A DNA stretch of 64,000 nucleotides from Roseomonas sp. E05 (GTDB lineage: Bacteria; Pseudomonadota; Alphaproteobacteria; Acetobacterales; Acetobacteraceae): NCBI RefSeq assembly GCF_030063475.1, contig NZ_JASIRT010000002.1:248001-312000 (forward strand). Reading direction: 5' to 3'. Every line of letters starts with the position of its first letter. Within the stretch, counting starts at the first letter, position 1. The notes beneath the pieces were generated by a model. It made no database searches. It worked only from the letters and a program-made list of their open reading frames with translations, and was not told the origin of the DNA. The translations under genes were made by a program, and so were the position numbers. This document shows positions 49,848 through 58,815 of the stretch, one piece after another.

Positions 49848-51688
49848 GCGGCATCCTTGCGGCGGAAGGCGCCCGCGAGGCCGCGCGGGAAGAACAGCAC
49901 CAGCGCCAGGATGACGAGGCCGAGCAGCAGGCGCCAATAGTCCGTCACGCGGGCGAGCTGCTCCTGCAGCCCGGCATAGGCGATGGCGCCGATGATCGGC
50001 CCGTTCAGCGTCTGCACGCCGCCGAGCAGCACCATCAGCAGCGCGTCCACGCTGCGCGGGATGTCGAGCACCGAGGGAAACACGCTGCCCTTGCCATAGG
50101 CGAAGAGCGCGCCGGCGATGCCGGCCATGGCGGCGGCGAAGGCGAAGGCCAGCCAGCGGACGCGGAAGGCATCGATGCCAATCGCCTCGGCGCGCAGCGC
50201 GGAATCCCGCTGCGCCCGCAGTGCCATGCCGAAGGGCGCGTGGATGGCCCGCCGCAGCAGCCAGACCGCCGCGCCGCAGAGCGCCAGGGACAGGTAAAAG
50301 AAGGCCAGCCGCCCGCGCGCCCATTCGCTTGGCCAGAGGCCGAGGATGCCGTTGTCGCCGCCCGTCACCTCGATCCACTGGAAGGCGATGCTCCAGGCGA
50401 TCTGCGCGAAGGCGAGGGTGAGCATGGCGGAATAGACGCCCGAAAGCCGCACGCAGAACCAGCCGAACAGCAGCCCGACCAGCCCGGCGGCGAAGGGCGC
50501 GGCGAGCAGGCCAAGCTCCATCGGCGCGGCGAAATGGCGGAACAGCAGCGCCGCGGCATAGGCGCCGGCGCCGAAATAGGCGGCGTGGCCGAAGCTCGCC
50601 ATGCCGCCCGGCCCCATGATGAAGTGCAGGCTGGCGGCAAAGAGCACGAAGCTGGCGAAATCGGCCAGCAGGATCAGCGGATACTCGCCAAGGAAGGGCG
50701 GCAGCATGAGCAGCAGCGCCAGGGCGAGCAGCGCGACGGGCCGCAGCGCGCGCGGCATGGCGGGGGGCAGGGGAAGGGCGGTTTCGCTGGACGGCGGCGC
50801 GCCGGAGGGCTTGCGGCCGAGCAATCCGTAGGGCCGCAGCACCAGCACCACGGCCATCACCAGGAAGACCAGCACCAGCGTGATGCGCGGGAAAACAAGA
50901 ATCCCGAAGGCGTGCAACTCGCCGATCAGCAGCGCAGCGAGGAAGGCGCCGGGCAGGCTGCCGAGGCCGCCCACCACCACCACCACGAAAGCCTCGACGA
51001 TGACGGCCATGTCCATGTGCAGCGTGACGGCCTCACGCGGCAGTTGCAGCGCGCCGCCAAGCCCCGCCAGCGCCGCGCCGAGGAAGAACACCCCGGTGAA
51101 CAGCAGCCGCTGATCCACGCCGAGCGCCGCCACCATCTCGCGGTCCTGCGTGGCGGCGCGCAGCAGGATGCCGAAGCGCGTACGGTGGAACAGCAGCCAG
51201 AGCAGCCCCAGCACCACCGGCCCGACGGCGATCAGGAACAGCTCGTAGCGCGGGAAGCGCAGGCCGAGGATCTCCACCGCGCCCCGCAGCAGCGGCGCGC
51301 GCGGGCCGAACTTGTCGTCGGGGCCCCAGAGGAACAGCGCCACGTCCTGCACGATCAGCACCAGCGCGAAGGTGGCGAGCAGCTGGAACAGCTCGGGCGC
51401 GCCATAGATCCGGCGCAGCACCGTCATCTCCACCAGCGCGCCGAGCGCGCCCACCGCCAGCGCCGCCAGCAGGATGGCGCCCCAGAAGCCCCAGAACCCG
51501 CCCAGATCAGCCAGTGGCCCGGCGCCGGTGAGCGTCCAGGCCAGGTAGGCGCCGAGCATGAACAGGCTGCCATGCGCGAAGTTGACGATCCGGCTGACGC
51601 CGAAGATCACCGTCAGCCCGGAGGCCACCAGGAACAGCGAGGAGGCGCTGGCCAGTCCGTTCAGCGCCTGGACAGCGAGGTCCTCCAA
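49844..51688 (-). CDS. Fused LivH-LivM permease of branched-chain amino-acid type ABC importer
   Basis: A 614-residue membrane protein that joins two permeases usually made separately. Residues 1 to about 290 are LivH-like (GLTVIFGVSRIVNFAHGSLFML and VVVVGGLGSLPGAFLAALLIG); about 291-312 is a Pro/Ser linker; about 313-614 is LivM-like (GPGGMASFGHAAYFGAGAYA and LLGGVQTLNGPIIGA). Both halves keep their ATPase-docking regions. The start appears to be TTG at 51688, 7 bp after the binding-protein stop; no ATG or clear ribosome site is close. Fused LivHM proteins are known, but uncommon. Confidence 0.92.
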   Translation of the reverse strand: MEDLAVQALNGLASASSLFLVASGLTVIFGVSRIVNFAHGSLFMLGAYLAWTLTGAGPLADLGGFWGFWGAILLAALAVGALGALVEMTVLRRIYGAPELFQLLATFALVLIVQDVALFLWGPDDKFGPRAPLLRGAVEILGLRFPRYELFLIAVGPVVLGLLWLLFHRTRFGILLRAATQDREMVAALGVDQRLLFTGVFFLGAALAGLGGALQLPREAVTLHMDMAVIVEAFVVVVVGGLGSLPGAFLAALLIGELHAFGILVFPRITLVLVFLVMAVVLVLRPYGLLGRKPSGAPPSSETALPLPPAMPRALRPVALLALALLLMLPPFLGEYPLILLADFASFVLFAASLHFIMGPGGMASFGHAAYFGAGAYAAALLFRHFAAPMELGLLAAPFAAGLVGLLFGWFCVRLSGVYSAMLTLAFAQIAWSIAFQWIEVTGGDNGILGLWPSEWARGRLAFFYLSLALCGAAVWLLRRAIHAPFGMALRAQRDSALRAEAIGIDAFRVRWLAFAFAAAMAGIAGALFAYGKGSVFPSVLDIPRSVDALLMVLLGGVQTLNGPIIGAIAYAGLQEQLARVTDYWRLLLGLVILALVLFFPRGLAGAFRRKDAA

Positions 51689-51695
51689 GGCGCGA

Positions 51696-52946
51696 TCAGC
51701 CCTGCGGCCGCCACTCCCTCACCTGCGCGTCGGAGGGCAGGTAGTTGGCACCGTCGGCGTAGCGCCAATCCACCATCTTGCCGGCCTTGCCCTCCAGCCT
51801 GGTGCGGCCGACGAAGGCGCCCAGCGTGGACTGGTGGTCGATGGCGCGGAACTCCACCTCGCCGGTGCCATAGGCGGTCTGGAAGCGGATGCCCTCGAAG
51901 GCCTTGACCATGGCTTCGGTCTCGGTGCCGCCGGCCTTGCGCAGCATGGCCGCGATGGCCTGGACATTGTCATGCCCGACCACCGAGCCGCAGCGCGGCA
52001 GCGCGTCGTAACGCTTGCGGTAGGCGTCGCGGAAGGCGGTGTGGACCGGGTTGTTCAGGTCGTCGCGCGGATAGCCGGTGACGATCCAGCCCTCCGGGCA
52101 CTCCTCGCCGAGCGGCTCCAGGTATTCCGGCTCGCCGCTCAGCATGGAGGCGACGCTACGCCCGTCGAACAACCCGCGCGTGTTGCCCTGGCGGACGAAG
52201 TTCAGCAGGTCGGTGCCGAAGGTGACGTTGAAGATGGCCTCGGGCCGCATCCGCTCCAGCGCCTGCACCGTGGCGCCGGCATCGATGCGGCCGAGCGCCG
52301 GGAACTGCTCGCCGACGAACTCCACATCCGGCCGCCTCGCCTTCAGCAGGTCGCGGAACCACCTCACGGCGGACTGGCCGTATTCGTAGTTCGGCGCGAC
52401 GGTGGCCCAGCGCTTCGCCGGCAGCTTGGCCGCCTCCTCCACCAGCATGGCGGCCTGCATGTAGGTGCTGGGGCGCAGCCGGAAGGTGTAGCGGTTGCCC
52501 TTGGACCAGACGAGCGCATCGGTCAGCGGCTCGCTGGCGGCGTAGAGAACCTTGTTCTGCGCGGCGTAGTCGCCCAGCGCCAGCCCGACATTGGAGAGGT
52601 AGCCGCCGGCCAGCAGCGCCACCTTCTCGGCGCTCACCAACTCGCCGGCGAGGCGCACGGCGTCCTCCGGCTTGCCGGCGTCGTCGCGGAAGACGGTCTC
52701 CAGCGGCCGGCCGTCGATGCCGCCGGCGGCGTTGATCTGCTCCTGCGCCAGCAGCCAGCCGTTGCGGTAGGGGCCGAGGAAGGCCGGCTGCGCCGTGTAG
52801 GAGTTGATCTCGCCGATGCGGATCGGGTTGCCCCCTGGGCCGCTCTGGGCGCGCAGCACGGCGGGCGCGGCGAGCGTGCCGATGGCGATGCCGGCCAGCA
52901 GGTCGCGGCGGCGAACATGCGGGGTGGTGGGGCGGCGATCCATCAT
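51696..52946 (-). CDS. ABC transporter substrate-binding protein (branched-chain amino-acid type)
   Basis: A 416-residue periplasmic binding protein of the LivJ/Peripla_BP_6 type. A twin-arginine-like signal (VRRRDLLAGIAIGTLAAPAVLRAQ, about 11-34) leads to IRIGEINSYTA, AQEQINAAGGIDGRPLE and ETVFRDDAGKPEDAVRLAGEL, the usual family opening. The ligand is not clear; such proteins also bind amides, urea and aromatic acids. The ATG at 52946 lies 6 bases after AAGGA; a more upstream ATG (52952) abuts it. First gene of the operon. Confidence 0.93.
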   Translation of the reverse strand: MMDRRPTTPHVRRRDLLAGIAIGTLAAPAVLRAQSGPGGNPIRIGEINSYTAQPAFLGPYRNGWLLAQEQINAAGGIDGRPLETVFRDDAGKPEDAVRLAGELVSAEKVALLAGGYLSNVGLALGDYAAQNKVLYAASEPLTDALVWSKGNRYTFRLRPSTYMQAAMLVEEAAKLPAKRWATVAPNYEYGQSAVRWFRDLLKARRPDVEFVGEQFPALGRIDAGATVQALERMRPEAIFNVTFGTDLLNFVRQGNTRGLFDGRSVASMLSGEPEYLEPLGEECPEGWIVTGYPRDDLNNPVHTAFRDAYRKRYDALPRCGSVVGHDNVQAIAAMLRKAGGTETEAMVKAFEGIRFQTAYGTGEVEFRAIDHQSTLGAFVGRTRLEGKAGKMVDWRYADGANYLPSDAQVREWRPQG

Positions 52947-53047
52947 CGGCATTCCTTCTGGCGGCCGGCCCCGGCGGGGGGCCTCTCTGGAACCTTGGCC
53001 CGGTGTAGTCCTCCGGGCCGGTGCTGCAACGGGAAAACGGCGTGCCC

Positions 53048-54223
53048 TCAGGCGGTGCAGGCGCGCAGGCGCTCGGGCACCTGCGCCAGCGTGGCCTCCT
53101 CGGCATTGGCGAAAGCGAGCCGCAGGTGGCGCTCCTGCCCCGGGCCGAAGAAGGGGCCGGGCAAAGTGAGCAGGCCGTGACGGGCGGCCAGCGCCTCGGC
53201 GGTGGCGAGGGCATCGGGCTGCCCTTCCGGCAGGCGCAGATAGGCGAAATAGGTGCCCAGCGCGTCGATCCGCCAGTCCGGCGCGGCGGCCATGGCGGCG
53301 CGGAACGCCGCCGCGCGCCCGGCCATGATGGCACGGTTGCCGGCGCGCCATTCGGCCAGCGCGGGCACCGCCCAGGCCAGCGCCGCCTGCGGCGGACGTG
53401 GCGGGCAGATCTGCATGGTGTCCACCACCTTCATCAGCTCGGCGCGGAAGGCGCCGCCGCCGACGACCGCACCGATCCGGTGGCCGGGAATGCAGTAGGA
53501 CTTGGCGAAGGAGTAGAGCTGCACCACGCCATCCCGCCAGCCCGGGTCCTGGAACAGGTCGTGCGGCGGCGTGCCGCCTTCGGGCAGGAAGTCGCGGTAG
53601 GTCTCGTCCAGCACCAGCCAGACGCCGCGCGCGCGGCAAAGCGCGGCGATCTCGGCGATCACCGCGGGCGGGTAGATCGCGCCGGTCGGGTTGTTGGGCG
53701 AGACCAGCACCACGGCGCGCACCGCGGGCGTCAGCGCGGCGGCGAGGCGCGCCGGGTCGGGCACGAAGCCGTCCTCCGCGCGGGTCTCGAAGGGCAGGGC
53801 GGCAATGCCGAGCAGCTCCAGCGCCATGCGGTGGTTGAAGTACCAGGGCGTGGGCAGCAGCACGGCATCGCCGCTGCCGGCCAGCACCGTCATGGCCATG
53901 GTGAAGGCCAGGTTGCAGCCGGCGGTGATGGTGACGTCCGCCGCCGGGAGCGGGGCGCGGTAGAAGCCCGCCAGGTCCGCCGCCAGCGCCTCGCGCAGCG
54001 CCGCGTCGCCCTCGATGGCGCCATAGCCGGCGGCCGCGCGGCTCCCGGCGGCCTCGGCCAGCCGCTCCAGCAGCGCCGGGTGCGGCGGATAGCCCGGCAC
54101 CGCCTGGGTCAGGTCGAGCATCGGTCCGGCGCCGCCGTCATAGCGCGCCGCCCAGGCGCGGGCGGCGGGGATCGGCGGGGCGGCGGTGGCGCGGACGCGG
54201 GGCGAGAGGCGGGGGCTTGGCAT
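53048..54223 (-). CDS. PLP-dependent aminotransferase, class I/II
   Basis: A 391-residue fold-type I aminotransferase: DLTQAVPGYPPHP (about 37-49), GYGAIEGDAALREALA, AGCNLAFTMAMTVLAGSGDAVLLPTPWYFNH (about 98-128), VSPNNPTGAIYP, LVLDETYRDFLPEG, and SFAKSYCIPGHRIG with the cofactor lysine. The SPNNPTG and D-E-T-Y-R-D-F elements suggest an aspartate/aromatic-type specificity, but this cannot be fixed. It lies 101 bp before the Liv-type operon on the same strand and might share regulation with it. Confidence 0.9.
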   Translation of the reverse strand: MPSPRLSPRVRATAAPPIPAARAWAARYDGGAGPMLDLTQAVPGYPPHPALLERLAEAAGSRAAAGYGAIEGDAALREALAADLAGFYRAPLPAADVTITAGCNLAFTMAMTVLAGSGDAVLLPTPWYFNHRMALELLGIAALPFETRAEDGFVPDPARLAAALTPAVRAVVLVSPNNPTGAIYPPAVIAEIAALCRARGVWLVLDETYRDFLPEGGTPPHDLFQDPGWRDGVVQLYSFAKSYCIPGHRIGAVVGGGAFRAELMKVVDTMQICPPRPPQAALAWAVPALAEWRAGNRAIMAGRAAAFRAAMAAAPDWRIDALGTYFAYLRLPEGQPDALATAEALAARHGLLTLPGPFFGPGQERHLRLAFANAEEATLAQVPERLRACTA

Positions 54224-54278
54224 GGCGGCGGAGAGTGTCACGCTCGCGCCGTGTCGCCTACCCGCCTTGCATGCGGTT

Positions 54279-54947
54279 TCAGCCGCTTTCGCCCGCCGGG
54301 CGGCCGGTGACATGCCGCCAGTGGTGCCAGAGCAGCCGCGCCGCCAGCGAGCGCCAGGGGCGCCATGCCTCCGCCATGGCGACGAGCTGCTTCGGCTTCG
54401 GCCGCCCGGGCAGCCCCTTCAGCGCCTGGGCGCCGCCCGCCAGCGCCACGTCGCCGAAAGGAAAGATGTCGGCGCGTTGCTCGGCGAAGAGCAGGTGGAC
54501 CTGCGCCGTCCAGGGGCCGAGGCCGCGCTGCGCGGCCAGATGGGCGAGCGCCACCTCGTCCGTCATCTCCTCCAGCCGGTCGAGCCGCAGGGTGCCGGCG
54601 AGGCAGGCCTCCGCCAGCCCGCGCAGATGCGCGACCTTGGGGCGGGAGAGGCCGGCGGTGCGGAGCTGCTCCTCGGTCAGCGCCAGGAGCCCGGCCGGCT
54701 CCAGCGCGCCGGGCAGCGCGGCGAAGCGGCGCCAGATGGCATCCGCCGCGATGAAGCTGATCTGCTGACCGACCACGGTGCGCGCCAGCCCGCCGAAGCC
54801 GCGCGGCCGGCTGCGCCAGACCAGCGGCCCGGCTGCCGGCTCGATGCGCGCGAAGTCGGGGTCCTGGGCGCAGAGCAGGGCGATGCCCTCGCGGGCCCAG
54901 GCGGGGGGAGCGGGTTCGGCAATCTGCATCCGGGCAGCGTCTTGCAT
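54279..54947 (-). CDS. DNA-3-methyladenine glycosylase II-type (AlkA-like)
   Basis: A 222-residue HhH-GPD glycosylase. The core shows ARTVVGQQISFIAADAIWRR (about 55-74), the helix-hairpin-helix AGLSRPKVAHLRGLAEACL, and GLGPWTAQVHLLFAEQRADIFPFGDVAL, in which the Asp of FGDVAL is the catalytic acid. It removes alkylated bases from DNA. It lacks the N-terminal TBP-like domain of E. coli AlkA, as is usual for the short class. It diverges from the two-component system. Confidence 0.9.
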   Translation of the reverse strand: MQDAARMQIAEPAPPAWAREGIALLCAQDPDFARIEPAAGPLVWRSRPRGFGGLARTVVGQQISFIAADAIWRRFAALPGALEPAGLLALTEEQLRTAGLSRPKVAHLRGLAEACLAGTLRLDRLEEMTDEVALAHLAAQRGLGPWTAQVHLLFAEQRADIFPFGDVALAGGAQALKGLPGRPKPKQLVAMAEAWRPWRSLAARLLWHHWRHVTGRPAGESG

Positions 54948-55063
54948 GGATTCGCCTGGGGCGGGACATGTCCCAGGCGCTCTGCACGCAACGAATTGCA
55001 ACAGGGCGCGGGCCGGCAAAAGCCTGTAACATGGACGGCAGGCATCGTTGCCATATCCCCACT

Positions 55064-55855
55064 ATGGTCGAGAACATGGAACCGCCGCCGCACATCCTCG
55101 TCGTCGACGACGACCGGGAAATCCGCGATCTGCTCTCGAAATTCCTCGAGCGCCAGTCCTGCCGCGTCACCGCCGCGCGGGACGCGCGCGAGGCACGCCG
55201 CCTCTGGCCGCTCGGGCGCTATCACCTGGTGGTGCTGGACCTGATGCTCCCGGGGGAGTCGGGACTCGACTTCGCGCGCTGGCTGCGCAGCCAGTCGGAC
55301 GTCCCGATCGTCATGCTCACCGCCATGAGCGAGGAGACCGACCGCATCGTCGGGCTGGAGCTGGGCGCCGACGACTACGTGGCCAAGCCCTTCAACCCGC
55401 GCGAGCTGCTGGCGCGCATCCGTGCCGTGCTGCGCCGGGCCAGCGGCGAGGGCAATGCCGCCCAGCAGCCTACGGCCAAGGCGATCCGCTTCGCCGGCTG
55501 GACGCTGGAGCCGGCCCGCCGCCGCCTGCTGAACCCGGAGGGCGTCGAGGTGCCGCTGACCGGCGGTGAGTACGAACTGCTGATGGTGTTGGTGGACCGC
55601 TCCAACCGCGTGCTGACGCGGGACATGCTGATGGACCTGCTGCGCGGCCGGCAGGCCGGGCCCTTCGACCGCGCGATCGACGTCGCCGTCTCGCGCCTGC
55701 GCCGCAAGCTGGAGGACGACGGGCGCAACCCGACGCTGATCAAAACCGTCCGCGGCGGCGGCTACGTGCTGGCCGCCACGGTGGAGAAGGTGAACGACCG
55801 GCCCTCCGTCACGGCGCAGAACGACGATCGTCCGATCGGCGCGCCGGGCGCCTGA
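55064..55855 (+). CDS. OmpR-family response regulator
   Basis: A 263-residue regulator. The receiver domain (about 9-125) has the acidic pocket VVDDD (14-18), phospho-acceptor Asp59 in VVLDLMLPGESG, MLTAMSE and the conserved lysine in DDYVAKPFNPREL. The winged-helix domain (about 145-240) carries LTGGEYELLMVLVDRSNRVLTRD and the recognition region DRAIDVAVSRLRRKLEDDG. It may start at 55076 instead. The histidine-kinase gene follows 7 bp downstream. The closest familiar pairs are OmpR-EnvZ-like. Confidence 0.94.
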   Translation: MVENMEPPPHILVVDDDREIRDLLSKFLERQSCRVTAARDAREARRLWPLGRYHLVVLDLMLPGESGLDFARWLRSQSDVPIVMLTAMSEETDRIVGLELGADDYVAKPFNPRELLARIRAVLRRASGEGNAAQQPTAKAIRFAGWTLEPARRRLLNPEGVEVPLTGGEYELLMVLVDRSNRVLTRDMLMDLLRGRQAGPFDRAIDVAVSRLRRKLEDDGRNPTLIKTVRGGGYVLAATVEKVNDRPSVTAQNDDRPIGAPGA

Positions 55856-55862
55856 GCCGGGC

Positions 55863-57215
55863 ATGATCCGCCGCCTGCTGCCGCACAGCCTGGCCGGGCG
55901 CACGGCGCTGTTCCTCACGCTCGCACTGATGCTGGTGCAGGCGGCCGGGCTGACCATCCATGCCCTCGACCGCGTGGACCTGCAGCGCTTCGCCCTCTCG
56001 CGCGAGATCACTGCGCGCGCCCTTGGCCTCTGGCGCACCGCCGTGCTGGCGCCGCCCGACCGGCGGCTCGCCATGCTGGAGGATATCGACCTGCCGCCGG
56101 GCCTCTTCGCCGAGTTGAGCGACCTGCCGGCGGTGCGGCCGGGCATGCCGCACGCCTCGCAGGCGCTGATCCGGCTGTTCCAGGTGGACCTGGTGGCCGC
56201 CAGCCCGCCGCGCTTCCGCCCGCGCCAGGCGCTGGTGGCCAACGGGCCGCGCCCCGGCGTGCTGGTGCTCGCGCTGCAGCTCAATGACGGGCCCTGGCTG
56301 AATCTGCAGATGGCCCTGCCGCCGCCGCGCCCCTGGCACTCCGAGACCTTCCTGATCGCCTTCTTCCTGATGACCGGCGCGGCGCTGGCGCTGATCCTCT
56401 GGGCAACCCGGCGGCTGACGCGCCCCGTCTCGGCCCTGGCGCGCGCCGCCGAGCGGCTGGGCCGCGACGTGAACGCGCCGCCGCTGCCGGAGCGCGGCCC
56501 CTCCGAGGTCGCCACCGCCGCCCGCGCCTTCAACACCATGGCGGAGCGCATCCGCCGCTTCGTCGGCGACCGCACGCAGATGCTGGCCGCCATCGGCCAC
56601 GACCTGCGCACGCCGATCACCCGCCTGCGGCTGCGCGCCGAGTTCCTGGAGGATGACGAGCAGCGCCGGAAGATGCTGGCCGATCTCGACGAGATGGAGG
56701 CCATGGTGAACGCCACCCTGGCCTTCGCCCGCGACGATTCCGCCACCGAGCCCTCGGTGCCGCTCGACCTTGCCGCGCTCTGCCGCACCGTGCTGGACGA
56801 GGCCGCCGATGCCCGGCCGGAAGTGGAGCCGGAGGCGGTGAGCTATACCGGGCCGGAGCGGCTGCGCATCCGCGCCCGGCCGATCGCGCTGAAGCGGGCG
56901 CTCGCCAACCTCGTCGGCAACGCGCTGAACTATGGCGGCTCGGCCCGGATCCTGCTGGACGGGCCGGGGCGGGGCGCCGAGGCTTCGTTGGTGCGGCTGC
57001 GCGTCGAGGATGACGGCCCCGGCATCCCCGAGGAGTCGCTGGAGGCCGTGTTCCAGCCCTTCCGCCGGCTGGAGACCAGCCGCAACCGCGAAACCGGCGG
57101 CACCGGCCTGGGCCTGCCCATCGCGCGCAACATCCTGCGCGCCCATGGCGGCGACGTGGTGCTGCGCAACCGCCCCCGCGGCGGCCTGACGGCGGTGGTG
57201 ACGCTGCCGGTCTGA
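55863..57215 (+). CDS. Sensor histidine kinase (EnvZ-like)
   Basis: A 450-residue membrane kinase. Spans at about 13-32 and 163-181 flank a periplasmic domain of about 130 residues; a HAMP region (about 182-235) follows. The H-box AAIGHDLRTPITRLRLRAE has phospho-acceptor His246 and the EnvZ-type GHDLRTP sequence; N-box ALANLVGNALNYGG, and ATP-lid motifs DDGPGIPEE, FRRLE and GTGLGLPIAR are intact. Partner of the regulator encoded immediately upstream. The signal sensed is unknown; neighbouring genes do not reveal it. Confidence 0.94.
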   Translation: MIRRLLPHSLAGRTALFLTLALMLVQAAGLTIHALDRVDLQRFALSREITARALGLWRTAVLAPPDRRLAMLEDIDLPPGLFAELSDLPAVRPGMPHASQALIRLFQVDLVAASPPRFRPRQALVANGPRPGVLVLALQLNDGPWLNLQMALPPPRPWHSETFLIAFFLMTGAALALILWATRRLTRPVSALARAAERLGRDVNAPPLPERGPSEVATAARAFNTMAERIRRFVGDRTQMLAAIGHDLRTPITRLRLRAEFLEDDEQRRKMLADLDEMEAMVNATLAFARDDSATEPSVPLDLAALCRTVLDEAADARPEVEPEAVSYTGPERLRIRARPIALKRALANLVGNALNYGGSARILLDGPGRGAEASLVRLRVEDDGPGIPEESLEAVFQPFRRLETSRNRETGGTGLGLPIARNILRAHGGDVVLRNRPRGGLTAVVTLPV

Positions 57216-57222
57216 GCCGGCT

Positions 57223-57987
57223 TCATCCGTTCTGGCCGGAGGGCCTCGGGAAAGGCCGGACCTGCACGCGGGTGCGATGATCCGCCGCGGCGCGCGTCCC
57301 GTCCGGGTTCTGCCCGCGGTGGTAGTGGCGCTGCCAGCCCTGGGCACGGGCCTCGCTGCCGGGTTCGCGCAGTTCGGCGTTGAAGCGGTTGCGCCCCTCG
57401 CGCCACGCGCGGTGGGCGGCCTCCAGCGCCGGGTCCTCGGCCAGCGGGCGCGTCTCCGGGCGGGTTTCTCCGACGAGGCCGCGCTGCAACGGAAAGAAGA
57501 AGCAGACCGGCTCGCCCGGCAGGAAGCGGACCACGTGGTCCGGCCGGGTGAAGCGCCAGTTCATGGTGAAGGTCATCGGCGACCAGTCGCTCTCCACCAG
57601 CCCGGAGAGCGGCGCGATGCCGTCCTTCACCCCATTGGGCGGGCCGGAGACCCAGAGGCCGATGCCGGGGTCGGTGCGCAGCAGCGTGGCGATGGGGAAA
57701 GTGAGGATACCGGCGCCGAAATGGCTGGCCGGTGCGACGCCGCCGGGCTTCAGCACGCGGATCGTCACATCCTCCGGCCGGTCGCCACCGTTCCACCAGG
57801 CCTCGAAGCCGGTCTTCCCCTGCACCTCCCAGCCATGGCCATTGGCGATGGTCAGCGGCAGGCAGCGATAGGCGAAGCCGCCGGGGGTGGCATCCATCCA
57901 GTCCCGCCGCGGCCCGGCGGGGCGGATCGGCGGCAGGGGCTGGTCCAGCTCATAGGCGATCAGCCGGGGCTGCGGCTTCTCCGCCAT
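57223..57987 (-). CDS. DUF6065 family protein
   Basis: A 254-residue soluble protein of unknown function. It has the family-like opening RRDWMDATPGGFAYRCLPLTIANGHGWEV (about 27-55), a central ISGPPNGVKDGI-like WVSGPPNGVKDGIAPLSGLVE segment, and MTFTMNWRFTRPDHVVRFLPGEPVCFFFPL. No catalytic motif or signal is seen. The ATG at 57987 has GGAGG at 5-base spacing; a GTG at 57993 is possible. Its stop is 7 bases from the kinase stop, in convergent layout. Confidence 0.72.
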   Translation of the reverse strand: MAEKPQPRLIAYELDQPLPPIRPAGPRRDWMDATPGGFAYRCLPLTIANGHGWEVQGKTGFEAWWNGGDRPEDVTIRVLKPGGVAPASHFGAGILTFPIATLLRTDPGIGLWVSGPPNGVKDGIAPLSGLVESDWSPMTFTMNWRFTRPDHVVRFLPGEPVCFFFPLQRGLVGETRPETRPLAEDPALEAAHRAWREGRNRFNAELREPGSEARAQGWQRHYHRGQNPDGTRAAADHRTRVQVRPFPRPSGQNG

Positions 57988-58045
57988 GCCCACCTCCCGT
58001 GCAATGACGGCTGCAGGATAGGGCAGGGCGGGTTAGCGAAGCGTT

Positions 58046-58681
58046 TCAGCGCTCCAGCAGGCGGCGGAGCTTGCGCACGGCGCTGTCCGGCGTGGTCAGC
58101 ACCGGCAGGCCGGTGGCCGCCGCGACCGCACCCGCCGCCCGCGCTAGGCTGAACTGCGCCAGCGCCACTGCGTCACAGCCGGCGAAGGCGTGGCGGGCCG
58201 CTTCGGCCGCCAGCCGGTCATGCGCCGCGCCGTCTCCGGCATCGAGCGCGGCCAGCGCGCCTTCCGCATGGCAGGGCACCAGAGTGACGCCCGGCGGGAA
58301 TTCGGGGGGCATGGAAGCCAGCGTCGGCGCGAAGCTGGCCAGCAGGCCGATGCGCTTCCCCGCCGCGACGGCCTCCTCGACCATCGCCTCATTGGGCTTC
58401 AGCACCGGCATCGGCGCGAGGTCGCGCGCCACGGCCTCGATGCAGGGGCCGAAGGCGGAGCAGGTGAACAGGATGCCGCGCGCGCCGGTGCCTGCGGCAT
58501 AGCGGGCGAGGGTCAGGAAGCGCCCGGTCATCGCGGGGGTGAGGCGGCCCTCCCGCGCCAGGTCGGCGGAGAGGCTGTCATCCAGCAGGTTCATCGGCCG
58601 CGCCTCCGGCCAGAGCCGGGCCAGCGCGGCCTCGATCGGCGGCGGCGAGTGCCGCAGCGCGTGGATCAGGGCGATGCGCAT
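58046..58681 (-). CDS. Aspartate/glutamate/hydantoin racemase-family protein
   Basis: A 211-residue cytosolic protein. It opens IALIHALRHSPPPIEAAL and keeps one cysteine loop, LFTCSAFGPCIEAVA (about 71-85), typical of the Asp/Glu racemase superfamily. The second catalytic cysteine region reads CDAVALAQFSLARA (about 168-181) and is plausible. The group includes racemases of amino acids and hydantoins and arylmalonate decarboxylases; I cannot choose. It is upstream, on the same strand, of the DUF6065 gene by 58 bp. Confidence 0.82.
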   Translation of the reverse strand: MRIALIHALRHSPPPIEAALARLWPEARPMNLLDDSLSADLAREGRLTPAMTGRFLTLARYAAGTGARGILFTCSAFGPCIEAVARDLAPMPVLKPNEAMVEEAVAAGKRIGLLASFAPTLASMPPEFPPGVTLVPCHAEGALAALDAGDGAAHDRLAAEAARHAFAGCDAVALAQFSLARAAGAVAAATGLPVLTTPDSAVRKLRRLLER

Positions 58682-58815
58682 GGCCTCAGCGGCACCGGGG
58701 TGCAGGTGGGGCAGGTGGCATCATGGGGCGTCTCCTCTCTGTCTGGCGCAGCTTGGCACCCTCAGCGCTGCCCTGGCCAGACGCGGCGGCCCGCCATGGG
58801 GCCGCCGCCGGAGGT

